From Penium margaritaceum (taxonomy: Eukaryota; Streptophyta; Zygnematophyceae; Desmidiales; Peniaceae), in assembly GCA_023375785.1 (NCBI GenBank), contig SZWC01009550.1, forward strand, positions 27,272-91,271: a DNA stretch of 64,000 bases, read 5' to 3'. The notes under the pieces were generated by a model. That model saw only the letters and a list, made by a program, of their open reading frames with translations. It was not told where the DNA came from and did not search any database. A program made the position numbers and the translations under genes. Positions 20,790 to 31,544 of the stretch are shown one piece after another. Each line of letters starts with the position of its first letter. Position 1 is the first letter of the stretch.

Positions 20790-21860
20790 TAGAGGGAGTT
20801 CATGACTCCTTGTGCATTGAAAGGGAACCTGTTTGGTCCTCCTACGATGAGGTGCAACAAAATCCCGTGCAAAATTAAAACTCTGAAAGACATTAATCAG
20901 ATCTATCCCATTTTTGAAACTTTTACGTCTTAGCTACAATTTCCTCCAAGACCGACTTACAAAATAGTTGGCTCAACTGGTTGTATCCCCCCACCTATTT
21001 TTTTAACGAGCCATGCCTCCCAGTTTATAGATTAATTACTTTATGCTCCCATTTTACCTCCCAAAGCCGTTTAGATCCCGATTTTGAGTTGATGCGATGT
21101 TGTATGCATGCCCCGTTGGACTGATGATGTCAACGTGGTCATCAAAAAACGCCAAATCCTCTTTTGAGGGGTTTGTGGTTTTCATAGGAGATGTCTTATG
21201 TGCGGTTTGCATGGGGGGCCAAGGCGCCCCATGTGTTGAAAGGGAACCTATTTGGCCCCGCTACCACGGGGCATAGCAGGTGCACGTGTAAAATTAAAAC
21301 CGTAAATTCCGAATGTAATTCAGGTTCTGGTTTGAGCATGATTTGAATATAATAACGGCGGGGTTGCGTGTTACATAAATGAAAAAAAACAATGAGCATA
21401 TCCACTCGATCTGAAAATCAAGGTTTTTTTCTCGATAGAGATTCTGCGTGGGAGCAATGACCCCATGATGAGAAATGAGGATAATCGATGTTTGTTTTAA
21501 AATATTGGGACACTCTTTCAAGTTGTTGTCCAATGTGGGGGCATAGGAGCAATTTAATCCAAAATAATTTTACCCTTCCTTCTTGATTGTAGCGCTCTCA
21601 ACAAAAATTTCATGTCCAAATGATGTCACGTGCATGCTGCATTGGGAATCCGATGTCAGAACTTGTTCAAAATAACCAAAATCCCTCTACAAAGGGATTA
21701 ATGGAAGTTAAAAGGAGTTTTTGTATGTGGTTTGCATAGGGGGTCCGAGATTCTTCATGTGTTGAAAGGGAACTTGCATAGTCCCACTCCTACGAGGTCC
21801 ACGACATGCTTGCATGGTTATAAAACATAAATCTCATTTTCCTCTAGGGTGTGATTTTAA
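20790..21860. repeat. Dispersed repeat, copies 2-4 (AAAGGGAAC hairpin family)
   Basis: Three tandem-like units start with GAAAGGGAAC(C/T)TG near 20819, 21237 and 21764. Each is followed by a GGCCCC...GGGGC type hairpin and an AAAATTAAAAC or similar tail. The two later units are preceded by GTTTGCATRGGGGG...ATGTGTTGAAAGGGAAC. Related sequence lies at 12300-13170 and, for the hairpin alone, at 1445-1683. No ORFs of interest. Confidence 0.6.
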
Positions 21861-21924
21861 TACGGTTTACATTACGAACCACATCAGTTTTATTGCATGA
21901 CATGCGGCCCATGTCTCTGGAACA

Positions 21925-22204
21925 AGGCTAGTAACAAAAGGTCTGCTTGACTCCTCCAAGAACTTCCTATTCTTGGGACTCCATGGGAGTGCGTCAGCAT
22001 GGACTTCGTTACTGGTTTTCCAGAATTGGCCTGTGCCCACAATTTAATACTAATGATTGTGGATATTCTTGTACAAATGACACACTTCATTCCTACAAGC
22101 ACTAATGTGAACTCAGAGGAGATTGCTCGCCTCTTCTTTGGGGGTGTCTTGAAGTAACACGGCTTGCCGTTCCGCATTGTGTCTGATCGAGGTAAAATTT
22201 TAGC
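21925..22204 (+). pseudogene. Ty3/gypsy integrase fragment (fossil)
   Basis: The plus strand encodes pieces typical of gypsy integrase: LPILGTPWECVSMDFVTGFP, QMTHFIPTSTNVNSEEIARL and HGLPFRIVSDRG, the last around the second catalytic Asp. The same block, similar at the DNA level, occurs on the minus strand at 40098-40400, so both come from one gypsy lineage. The fragment is broken and ends where a MITE begins at 22207; no continuation is seen on the far side of that nest. Confidence 0.85.
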
Positions 22205-22486
22205 TATCCTAAAAAACTTTTATTTCGGTGTTAATTGTTTTTGCTATGATCAATTTTTGTTGAAAACTAACTTTCATCAAATTTAAAATTTTCTCAAAAT
22301 AATTAAAATATTAAATAATCGAAATCAACATGCTACCCCCGTTGTTTGGTCAAGTTGCAACCCGGGTCTAGTCAGCTTGTTATTCTTGTACCAACTCTCG
22401 ATTGAGGTCTTTTTTTGCTGGTGCAACTGTTGCTCACCACTGTCACTCGTCGTCGCGCTCGAGCGACAACGTTTGACAGTTGTGGA

Positions 22487-25400
22487 TCGCCCTTCCGTAC
22501 CTCATCCACCAAGACCAATCGGGTTTCGTCCCAGACCACAACATACAGCACACCTTAACCCAGCTACAAGACATCCACCACTGGGCCACCACCACCCGGA
22601 CCCCACTCTACTACCTAGCGGCAGACTTTGAAAAAGCCTATGACTCCCTCAACCGTGCATTCCTCTATGAGACCTTGACCTACCTCGGCCTCCCTCCACG
22701 GTTCATTCAGTGGGTAAAAATCCTACACGCGCACACGCAAACCCAACTACTCATCAACGGACACCTTACCACCCCCATCACCCTTGAATCCGGGGTCCGA
22801 CAAGGATGCCCACTAGCACCTGCCCTTTTCATCTGCGCTATGGAACCCATTACTGACTACATCCACGAACGCCTCCGAGGTGTTCATATCGCCCCTCACA
22901 TTCAAAGGACCTTCGCCGGCTACGCAGATGACGCCACAATAATCACCCGCTCTCGAGATGAGCTCAAAAAATGCAGTCGGCTCCTTAGAACGATAGCCAA
23001 GCTCACTGGACTCCGAGCCAACGCGTGAAAAACTCTCATCATGCCCATAGGCTCACACACCCCCATCCCACAACACACCCCCTACACAATCACTGAGGGC
23101 CCGGTGCGCATCCTCGGTATCCAATTCCACAGAAACCTCAACCCCTCTGACACATGGAGACCCATTTTACAAAGAATCAAAGCAGCACTCCCCCTGTGGA
23201 ACCATTTTCGCGCACCACTCCGCACAAAAACCATGGCCATCAAAACCTACCTAAACCCAAAGTTTCTGTACTACTCTTACACCGTTCAACCACCCGCCGA
23301 CATCCTCCACGCTCTCGAAACCTCCCTCCTAGACTTCATCTCCACCAATAAAACCCCACACGATCACTCACGAGTGGTCCGCCTCTACTCCAGGGACACC
23401 GCAATCGCCCCTAAGAGTCAACAAGGCCTTGGTCTCAAATGGCCAAGCATCCTCATGGCCACACAAGCAGCCAAATGGATCTACCCTACTGCTCGTTAAA
23501 CTCGATTTTTTGAAATTTACCAATTAGGTGATTGTTAAATTCGTTCAAAAATTTCTCTGGTGTAATTAATTTGGTGATTCGTTTGAATTCGTCGAAACCT
23601 GATACCTGATCCTTAAATTCGGCGAACGAGAGTGGTCATGTCCGCATGCCATGCCTCACTTCGAACTTCGAACATCGAACTTCACTCGCGCCCACCCTGG
23701 AGCGGTCAGGTGGTCCACGTCCGACTGACGCAAACCAATCTGGCCTTGGTTCGGGCCAAACCTGACTGACACGAATGATCCAACGGCTTGGATCATCCGT
23801 GTCAGTGTCCTGCAGGTGTTGTCGGGCGAATTCCACCAAGCGCATTGCATTTTTTGCGCGAAATCGCACCCACGAGACTCGAGGCGACATGTCCAGGTAC
23901 CTCTTGATTACAATAAGGGCATACTACTTCACACAACAATATAATGTTTTTGTTCCGGTCCCAGTATAAAAAGTAAGTTATCAATCGTCAGTGTCTTGTG
24001 AAATTCGACAAAACAATTTTAAATATTTTGGTGCTTCGAATAAATTCGTTGAAAAAACAAATTCGTTCAAAACCTATGCTTCCATAGATATTTAATATAG
24101 AATTTAACGATCAGTAGGGTATGATCTGTACAAACCAGGCGAACACACTTGGAAAGACACATTACTCCACACACAGCAGTTGCCCAAAAAATACCATTTT
24201 TTCCTCTCCCACCCAGACATCACACTCCTACACTTCCCGCTATGCCACAAGAAATGGCTCATGGCATTCAAACATTTTCTCGCTACAAAACCTGAGATTA
24301 CACCTCCGAGCCTAATCCAAGTAGAAATCGCACAAGAATTTCTGGCCTACAACCGTTTCCTCACAAAAGCAGATGGTACCCCCTTCGGTAAACAATGTAA
24401 CGAACGATTCCTCCTCACCAGAGAACTCCAAGTTCAGCACCTTTACTCGCTCGAGCTTCGCAACTCCCTTAATCCGCCACTGACACGCTCCCAACTCGCC
24501 ATCCTTGACCACATTGTGGACAACCTCCCCCTAACATGGCAAAAGATTATGCTCAACCCTCAAACGGTGGATGACATCCTCCCATACACAAAATACGTCA
24601 CCCTCTCATCCCTCGGCGGGACCCCACCGACAACCGGTTATAAAATCAACACTACCAACCCAACAATCGGAGATCCACTGCACATCAACCTCACCACACG
24701 AAAAATACAACCCCACCCATGGATGCGTAGTACCCACCTCCACCCAGAGCATATCATCCCCCTTTACTGCAAAAAAGGCATGCTCGTCTCCACGGGCGCC
24801 CCCAACAGCTGTCCTAGCCACCGGCTCCGCTCAAAAACCCCATCCTTTCAAGATATTTACGACAAGCTCCTCCGGAACCTAAAACCCCACCCAACATACC
24901 CCACCCTGTGGACAAAACACCACCCCTCAATCACCTTCGACTGGAAAGAAATACACCACAGACTCCACACTTTACCAATCAACCTACGAGCACAGGACCT
25001 CATGCTCCGGATTCTTTACCGCAGCATCCAAGTCAACGCACGATATAAATTCCTCCCAGCACCGGCATCCCCAGAATGCCCCCGCTGCCCCGAGACAGAA
25101 ACCATTGAACACTGCTTCGTTACATGCCCACACCTACGCCCCCTCACTAGCAGACTCCAACTGCTATACAGATCTTTCTTCCCTCATCATACCCCAGACA
25201 CCATAGACCTCCTATTAGGCCCTATCAAACACGACTCCCACCCCCTATGGGAACTCATCCGAGCACACCTCTTCCATGAAATATGGCAAGAAAGATGGGC
25301 ATCTCCAAAAAGAAACCCAGCCACAAAACTCCGCCTCCTCTACCCAAGCATACTCCAATCGGCCCTAAACCTCAGCACCAGCATTATCCACGCCCGCAAC

Positions 25401-25547
25401 ACAACCCGCTCCAAACGGAAACAAATTAAAATAACCCATTGGACCTCCCATTTATGTAATACAGAGATGGGAAAAGGCACACCGAAACTAATACTATCCC
25501 AAAGCTTCCGCGCCTGGTGGAAGCATCCAGATTTATATAAGCTGTAA
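22487..25547 (+). pseudogene. LINE ORF2: reverse transcriptase and C-terminal zinc-finger region
   Basis: The frame opens at the insertion point with LPYLIHQDQSGFVPDHNIQH. It continues through LAADFEKAYDSL (first catalytic Asp of the RT), SGVRQGCPLAPALF and FAGYADDATII (the YADD box near 22912-22944), and a thumb region with VRILGIQFHRNLN. The C-terminal third has CPRCPETETIEHCFVTC (about 25077-25127), the zf-RVT type finger of plant LINEs. It ends at TAA 25545-25547. One in-frame TGA (23026-23028) and the MITE at 23484-24119 are the only breaks I see; across the MITE, KWIY continues in frame as DLYKPGEHTWK. The endonuclease domain is missing through 5' truncation. Known role: target-primed reverse transcription. 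Confidence 0.9.
23484..24119. mobile_element. MITE-B copy 2, inside the LINE ORF
   Basis: A 636-bp element with ends CCCTACTGCTCGTTAAACTC and the inverse of CCCTACTGATCGTTAAATTC, flanked by TA (23482-23483 and 24120-24121). It interrupts the LINE reading frame in the codon for Tyr of KWIY; taking out the element plus one TA gives an uninterrupted frame. Non-coding, AT-rich, with several repeats of AATTCG(T)TCAAA inside. Confidence 0.9.
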
Positions 25548-25642
25548 GTTGGGGGGGCCGGGTTCAATCCCCGGGCTTATTTTGGTGTCTTGGTGACCCT
25601 CCCTTCCCCACTGGTTACGACCACGGGAACAAAAAAAAAACA
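25548..25642 (+). other. LINE 3' tail with tRNA T-arm-like hairpin
   Basis: Just after the ORF the sequence reads GCCGGGTTCAATCCCCGGGC: a 5-bp stem (CCGGG/CCCGG) and a 7-base TTCAATC loop, which is the form of a tRNA T arm and B box. A conserved block GGTGTCTTGGTGACCCTC and CCACGGGAACAAAAAAAAAA follow. The LINE at 57.5 kb ends in the same way (CGGGTTCAAACCCCG and GGTGCCTTGGAGATCCTC). Confidence 0.8.
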
Positions 25643-25644
25643 AG

Positions 25645-26694
25645 AGGCAAGTGTTGCACGCAAAGCGTGCATAGGGTTGCATAGTAACCGAGCAAAAGTA
25701 TTCATGTTAGTATCTCTGAAGAAGCTAAACAATTGGCCGCAATCTGGACCACATAATGGAAGGTTTGCCGTAAGAGTTTGCCTCGTCCGTGGAAGCCAAA
25801 ACTGGTTGTAAATGGACTGCCAAACTGTCACCCGCATTCGTTCAAACTATTTTTCTTGGTTCGACCAGGTGTGCTCTTAAACATTGTGTATGGTTTTGGC
25901 AAACTCTTCCTAAATTACTTCATGCTATGCTGGATTCATTCCCGCTTGTGTGGATGTAAAAGCTAAAAAAACACAACCAAAAATAGAACGAATGTGCTTG
26001 ACAATACGGTATTATGTATAATAATTCACCAACATATTGAAGAAGAACCTCAAAAGGCATTTCTTCTTGTTTCTGTTTATGATTATGGTTTCATCTGGTG
26101 ATTAATTTATGTCAATGAGATTAATCTGTTCTTTTATTGTGAACATGCTAGTTTCACACGTCTATTGTGAACCTCACAAAAAATTATGATCTTTGACAAA
26201 TTTGGATGAATTTTGAATTAGTACTTATATTATGAAAAATAATATGAAGTAATTATAGGCAAAATGCATTTTATTTACCTTCTTCTATGACTGTGGTTGA
26301 ATTTCTTTTCTTTCAATTGCATTCTGACCTTGTTTGAAGCCGGGTTCACGAGTCTCTAGAGTTTACCATGACGACCAGTTCCGTGAAACAGGACAGGGCG
26401 AGGCCGAGGAGGAGTTGGACCCATCCCAACGTACAGTCCTTACCCTTCTGTCACGGCGTCGGACTTGTCATTCCGTACTATCCGGGGTCTGTCCGGACAT
26501 CTAGGTCGATGTCCGTGATGTTTTTTTCGCAGGCCGACCTCAGCTGGGCGTCCGCAGACGTGGGGGGCATATAGTCCTACAAATTCTTGCACCCTGATTG
26601 GTGGATACATCAGGAAAATGACGGATCCACCAATCACGATTTTCTTGAGCATCTTTTGCAATGCGAAGCGATTATAATAGGGTTACTATGTAAC
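25645..26694 (+). other. Likely 3'-transduced segment of the LINE insertion
   Basis: This 1.05-kb segment lies between the LINE's own A-rich end and the terminal A10 that borders the target duplication. It has no counterpart after the other LINE copy. The GC-richer part (26330-26660) differs in composition from the AT-rich part before it. Small ORFs carry no motif. Confidence 0.5.
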
Positions 26695-26994
26695 AAAAAA
26701 AAAATGACAGTTGTGGAGTGAGCGAGCGAACACTCGCGCGAAACTTCGTCTCTCGAGTGACTCTACTGTTCGAAGTTTTGTTTTTTTTAGACTTCAAACA
26801 GGAGAGTCACTCGAGTGACAAGGCATTCGTCAAAAAGTATAAACTGTCCCTAAACACTCATCGAATTCAATGTTCTCCCCCCCTTCTTTCGTCGAATTTA
26901 AACGTGCCGCCTAAATAATTACAAACTTGAAAAAAAACCTCGTCGAACAAATTATGCAACACCTCCATTGTCGGAATCAATGTTTTTCAAGGTA

Positions 26995-27314
26995 TGTTTA
27001 AGCAAAAAAATATATGAGTACTTCGGCAGCAAGTCTCTGAAAGCCGCCCCTAGCGGCTGCACAGGTGGCCTTCAACTGCTTCTCAGTGCATCGCTAAGTC
27101 TGAAATAATACGCCAGCCTTTGGTCACCAAGAAATAGTCATAGGGGTGTAGGTTGTTTACAAACTATATGTTGCTTGCGACAAGTAAGCAACAAAGCGGG
27201 AATCTGCAAAAGTAATCCGCTCAATAAATGGCACCTGGTGCGGATATGGAGGAGAGCCAAGGTTGCTTGCAGGTGGATGAAGGCCGCCTTGCACCGTTTG
27301 ATGAGCCCGCAGAG
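26995..27314. other. Unannotated stretch
   Basis: No ORF with a recognisable motif and no repeat seen; gypsy sequence does not visibly resume here. Confidence 0.5.
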
Positions 27315-27316
27315 TA

Positions 27317-27825
27317 CCGTACTGAAAGTCATATTCGTGTTAAATATTTGTTCACTTTTTCCCATATTTCACTTAACTCATTATGAACCGTTTGGGTGAA
27401 TCACTTGTGAAATTTTGAGAACATCCTTTTTTTCGCCCATACAGTTTCCACCTTATTTTTTTATAAAACTAGGTACAAGTGAGATCAACATTGCAAACTG
27501 CTAACTTAAGAACAGAGCAAGCTTGCTGAGCTCTGCAGAAAGGAAAAAAGAGGACACGAGTTATCGCAACGGCGCACGCAAGAGGAGGCAATCCAAGGGT
27601 GGCCCGCGTTTTCGCACTTGAACTTCCGAATGTGGAAGTTCGACGTGATGACCACGGAGTTGAAGCGAAGGTGTCAAACTAGCTATATAACATACAAGGA
27701 GCAAGAAATACCAACCTCTCCCTTTTAGGCAAGCACATCAGATATTCAAAAGTACACGATTTATGGTGAATATGAAAAGCACATAATTGAAATCTAAAAC
27801 TGAGCGAGTATGAATTTCAGTGCGA
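27317..27825. mobile_element. MITE-B copy 3 (diverged)
   Basis: The left end CCGTACTGAAAGTCATATTCG is matched in inverse by CGAGTATGAATTTCAGTGCGA at the right end (about 17 of 21 bases), with TA on both sides (27315-27316, 27826-27827). Size about 509 bp, non-coding. The CCGTACTG start links it to the copies at 17666 and 42034; the diverged right end marks it as older. Confidence 0.6.
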
Positions 27826-27827
27826 TA

Positions 27828-28070
27828 TTAGGTGGTTGGTAGGGTAAAGTTCTACCAAGACAATGATGCTCACCTGGTCTTATTGGATTATCGGCCACAC
27901 TGGGACTATGACAGGGCCCAGACTCCTACAGGAGGTAGCAGTGGGGAGTTTTGGGCAATGGGCAAAAGCCTGATTCAACAATATCGCATAAGTGAACAAG
28001 GAAAGTTTAGCTTGTTAGACTCTGCCATTGAGTTTGAGATTACGACGAATCTCATATAGGAATCCCCGGC
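27828..28070. other. Unannotated stretch before copia copy 2
   Basis: One 75-codon ORF (27832-28059) without motif; nothing else seen. Confidence 0.45.
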
Positions 28071-28879
28071 CTTTTTATGTGCCAGTAGCAATGGTACTGT
28101 TGTGATTTGTGATGTTCCCGTCGACCTGTACAGTTTGTTGTGACCACTCGGCCATGTCCATACTCGTGCAGATGCCTGATGCGGACCCTAGAGGCACCGG
28201 TGCGTCATCTGGTGGCGGACTACCATGTTGGAGCTGACCGACGACCATTCCAGAGCTCTGGACGCTACCCGGGACCTCCTGCAGTTTTTCCGCAGCACGC
28301 AGGAGTTTATCGGTGGACTGGCCGTGGGCCTGATTTGCAAGTTTTTGCATTGTGTGTCCACCGTTTGATGCCAGATGCATGTATGTGACCAGTCGTAGCG
28401 TCTGGCCTTTGATCCTGCACGTCTAGGTTCAGACGGCATAGCGTTCTGATATGTCTGCGCAGAGTTACGACCAAAACAGTGGTTTTGGGCCGATTTAGGA
28501 CAGATCTTTCACTGCCGCTTGCGACACCCGCCGCGCGCCGCGGCAGGTACTTATGCCATGGACCTGTCATTTGTCATATCTCTCTGAAAATGCTACTGAA
28601 GCATTCTGACACTTTGCCTTGTGTCCCCTAGCCAGACCCTTGCCATTGTGTGCACGACATGTGACTGTCGTCACCGTCTGACCAGGCACTGACGCCCAGT
28701 CAGCGGCTGTGTCACTAGGAAGCTTCCATGCATCTTCTCATGGTATCAGAGCGGTGAGACAGTTCTCACCGAGCTACGCAGCAGAGATGCAGCAGAGCAC
28801 TAGTAGTGAGAGTCACCGCTGCAGCAGATCCACAGGAACCTATCGACGATGACAGTAGATCGCCGTCGACGTCGCTCAC

Positions 28880-29390
28880 CATCACTACGTGAGATTGCAT
28901 CAGCAGCAGCTGCTAGCGGCAGCAGGAGACAGCTGCAGTAGACTGCAGTTGCCAGCAGCTGCAGACATTGGCACATGTAGCAGCAGCAGCACTGAGCAGC
29001 AGTAGCAGCAGGACGGCAGCAGCAGCGAGCGGCGACAGCAACAATACGCGGCGACAGCAGCACAACAGGAGCACACAGAGGCAGCAACACAGCAGCAGCG
29101 CAGCAGCAGCGGCAGCAGCAGCAGCGGTAGTAGCAGCAGCGGCAGCAGCAGCGGCAACAGCAGCACAGCAGCAGTGCAACAGTAGTAGTAGCAGCAGCGG
29201 CGACAGTAGCAGCACAGCAGCAGCAGCGGCAGCAGCGCGCGGCGGCGGCGGCAGCGTACAGCAGCCGCAACGTGCAATAGTAGCAACAGCGCGCATCTGC
29301 TGCCGCGGCCGCACACGCAGTTGCCAGGCGGCTGCTCCGCATGCAGCAGTGCGGCCGCTGCTGCAGCTGACGCCACAGTAGTAGTAGCAG
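28880..29390 (+). repeat. CAG-rich leader of copia copy 2
   Basis: Long GCAGCAGCAGC tracts between primer site and gag, giving Ala-, Ser-, Cys- and Leu-rich ORFs on both strands that should not be taken as genes. Matches the leader of copy 1 in type and position. Confidence 0.85.
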
Positions 29391-29896
29391 CTGAGCGAAA
29401 GTTACGCGGCGGTTTCTGCTCAGCTTCCGCGCGGCTGTTGCGGAGCGACCGCCCGCTCGCGCAACAACCGCGAAGGTTGATGAAAAATGGGGGGGAGGCG
29501 AGCTGACGTCAGAATTTTTACTTGCTGACATCATCAGGTCTTGCTGACATCAGCAACTTCCTACTGACGTCAGCACTTGCCTTGGTGAAATCTTTGGTCG
29601 GAGGGAAAAAAGTTGCCAGCGTTTCAACTCCTCGAGAAACGTTCACATTTCTACAAGTCGACCACGTTGATGTCTCGGCCCATAATGAGCGGCACCGTTG
29701 CTCCATCCGACGAGAAGGGGAAAAGGGTACTAGATCCCTCTTCTTCCTCCTCAGGGGTCATGAGCCCACATTCGTAGGCCATTGAGGACCTGCGGAGCTA
29801 GCAGGACGAGATGCGTCACTTGCACCGGGAGCAGACTGAAGCCATCCGTACACTCACCGAGCTTCTTCGAGGACATTCCACGACTCCACGAAAGGA

Positions 29897-31100
29897 TTGG
29901 CCAGGGTCGCACCCTCTATACAACAGTCAGCTCCTGCACCAGAGATAGGAGCTGGAGCCAAACCGCCACCTCTTGATCCTTGGAACGAGGATCCAGACAT
30001 GCCAGGCATGGAGGGAGACTCCCCCGAGGGCGAGATTCGTGTGCTTCAGGAGCGTATCCGCCAGCTTTCGACGAGCTCTCGTTCCCCACACATATCCCGC
30101 TTCCTGGAGCTTCGATCGTCGCCTGACCTCCACCCCAACAACTTCCCTCTTCCCGGCATCTTTCCAATCCCTCGTCCTTCCCAGCCTGTAGTTGCTCTCC
30201 CTACGAAGCGGCAGCCCAAGGACTTCGAGATGCCGCCCCCACGGTATGTCAGCGAGGACGGCTTTGACTGCTGGGTGATCCTCTTTCAGGTCTGGGTCAC
30301 TTCAGAGGGTGTGTGGCCCTACTACCACAGTCCGTATCAGACTACGGACCGAGCTCAGGTGCTGACAGCGGCTAGGGCGATGCGCAGACTTCTCTACGCC
30401 ATGCCGCACGAGACCGTCGTCGACTTCCGCTCGTTCCTTGGTGAGGCGGGCACAAGCACCGGCGCTGATCCACGCAGGGGCTGGGACCTAGCATTGTCCC
30501 TGCTTGCTGCAGAGACGCACGCCACCCGCGCCGTGCACATCCGTGCCTTTCACTCCCTTCGCCAGGGGCCTGCCAAGCCTGTAGCCCACTACTGGCGACG
30601 CGACATGCGCATTTACACGCGCCTTGCAACCACAGGAGGCACACAACTGTGGACGCTCCGCACGATCATGCTCGGGGTTTTCCTTGAGCACACAGACATC
30701 TTCACGTGGTACAACGACGCCGTGCTTGAGCCTTTTTTGGCCTCACTGCAGCTTCTTCCCTGGGTGCACCAGCTCTTCCTCCAAGTGACCTCCGCTCGTG
30801 AGGCAGCCGTGGCTCATCAAGAGACCTCCATTGCTGTAACAGTCGTTGCATCACCACCGACGCCCCTCCTGCAGACTCCTTCTCCATCCTCTGTCTCGTC
30901 CTCCTCCTCCCCTTCCACCCCGATTACACCGACTCAGACACATGGTGTCGCGGCAGCAGCACAGGGGAAGAAGGGGCGACAGAGGCGTGGCTTGGGCCAG
31001 CAGCAGCCGCAGTAGCAGCCGTCATCGGGCAGTAGCAGTGGACGCTCCGTTCACTGCTACAACTGTGGAGGCGCCCATCACTACACGAGTGCCAGCAGCT
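29897..31100 (+). pseudogene. gag region of copia copy 2 (fossil)
   Basis: A 372-codon open stretch begins with Pro-rich sequence (PPLDPWNEDPDMPG). It has the family body with VTSEGVWPYYHSPYQTTD, STGADPRRGWDLAL and VAHYWRRDMRIYTRL, then a Ser/Thr/Pro-rich linker. Just after it another stretch has a zinc-knuckle-like CYNCGGAHHYT (about 31055-31090). The body aligns by eye with the gag of copy 1. Gag forms the particle and binds RNA in this family. Broken; no intact protein is implied. Confidence 0.8.
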
Positions 31101-31544
31101 GCTCGACTGGGCGCGGATTACTCGCAGGCTCCAAGCTGCGCACGCACTACGGTTTACGTTGAGCAGCACATCCTCCGGACGCGCGGCGACCACGACCGCA
31201 GCAGTTCTCGCTTCACCAACAGTGACCAGTGGCGACCCAGACCCACGCGCACCATTGCCGAGCTCCGACACCTTTTGGTGCTTCCCTTTTAGGGAGGTGC
31301 GAGTGTGTTGTCACAGCCGGGTGGTTCACAGATTGTCTGTTTGTCTGTTCTTGTGGCTCGAGATGACTCGTGTGGGGGGGGCACATTCGGCATGTGATGA
31401 CGATGAGCCTTACTGTACTAATTGGATTCATGAGTCTCACCTTTGTGCCCTTCGTCGTTCCTCCCCACCTGCTGCCTAGCATCGATCTGAGGTTGATTGT
31501 TCCATTGCCCGTTGTACAGTGACGTCCTCTAGTCGTGATCCCGG

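Larger units (their letters stand above)
22487..26704 (+). mobile_element. 5'-truncated LINE with target duplication and extra 3' sequence
   Basis: The insertion lies between two copies of TGACAGTTGTGGA (22474-22486 and 26705-26717), a 13-bp target duplication within MITE-A. It is cut off at its 5' end inside the reverse transcriptase domain, as is usual for LINEs, and ends in ten A residues (26695-26704). A first A-rich run at 25633-25642 follows the LINE's own conserved 3' tail, so bases from about 25645 to 26694 look like extra downstream DNA carried along. A 636-bp MITE sits inside the ORF. Same family as the LINE at 50826-57585. Confidence 0.85.
22207..26992. mobile_element. MITE-A copy 1, split by a LINE insertion
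   Basis: The two halves, 22207-22486 and 26718-26992, together make about 555 bp and match, in inverse orientation, the uninterrupted copy at 41358-41900 (543 bp). Ends are TCCTAAAAAAC and its inverse partner CCTTGAAAAAC, with TA outside each (22205-22206, 26993-26994). The inner part contains a palindrome-like pair of CACTCGAGTGA boxes (26750-26825). It is non-coding and of Stowaway/Tc1-mariner type by its TA target. Confidence 0.85.

Noticed and set aside
28800-29534. 244-codon minus-strand Cys/Leu-rich ORF
   Set aside because: Antisense reading of the CAG-rich copia leader.
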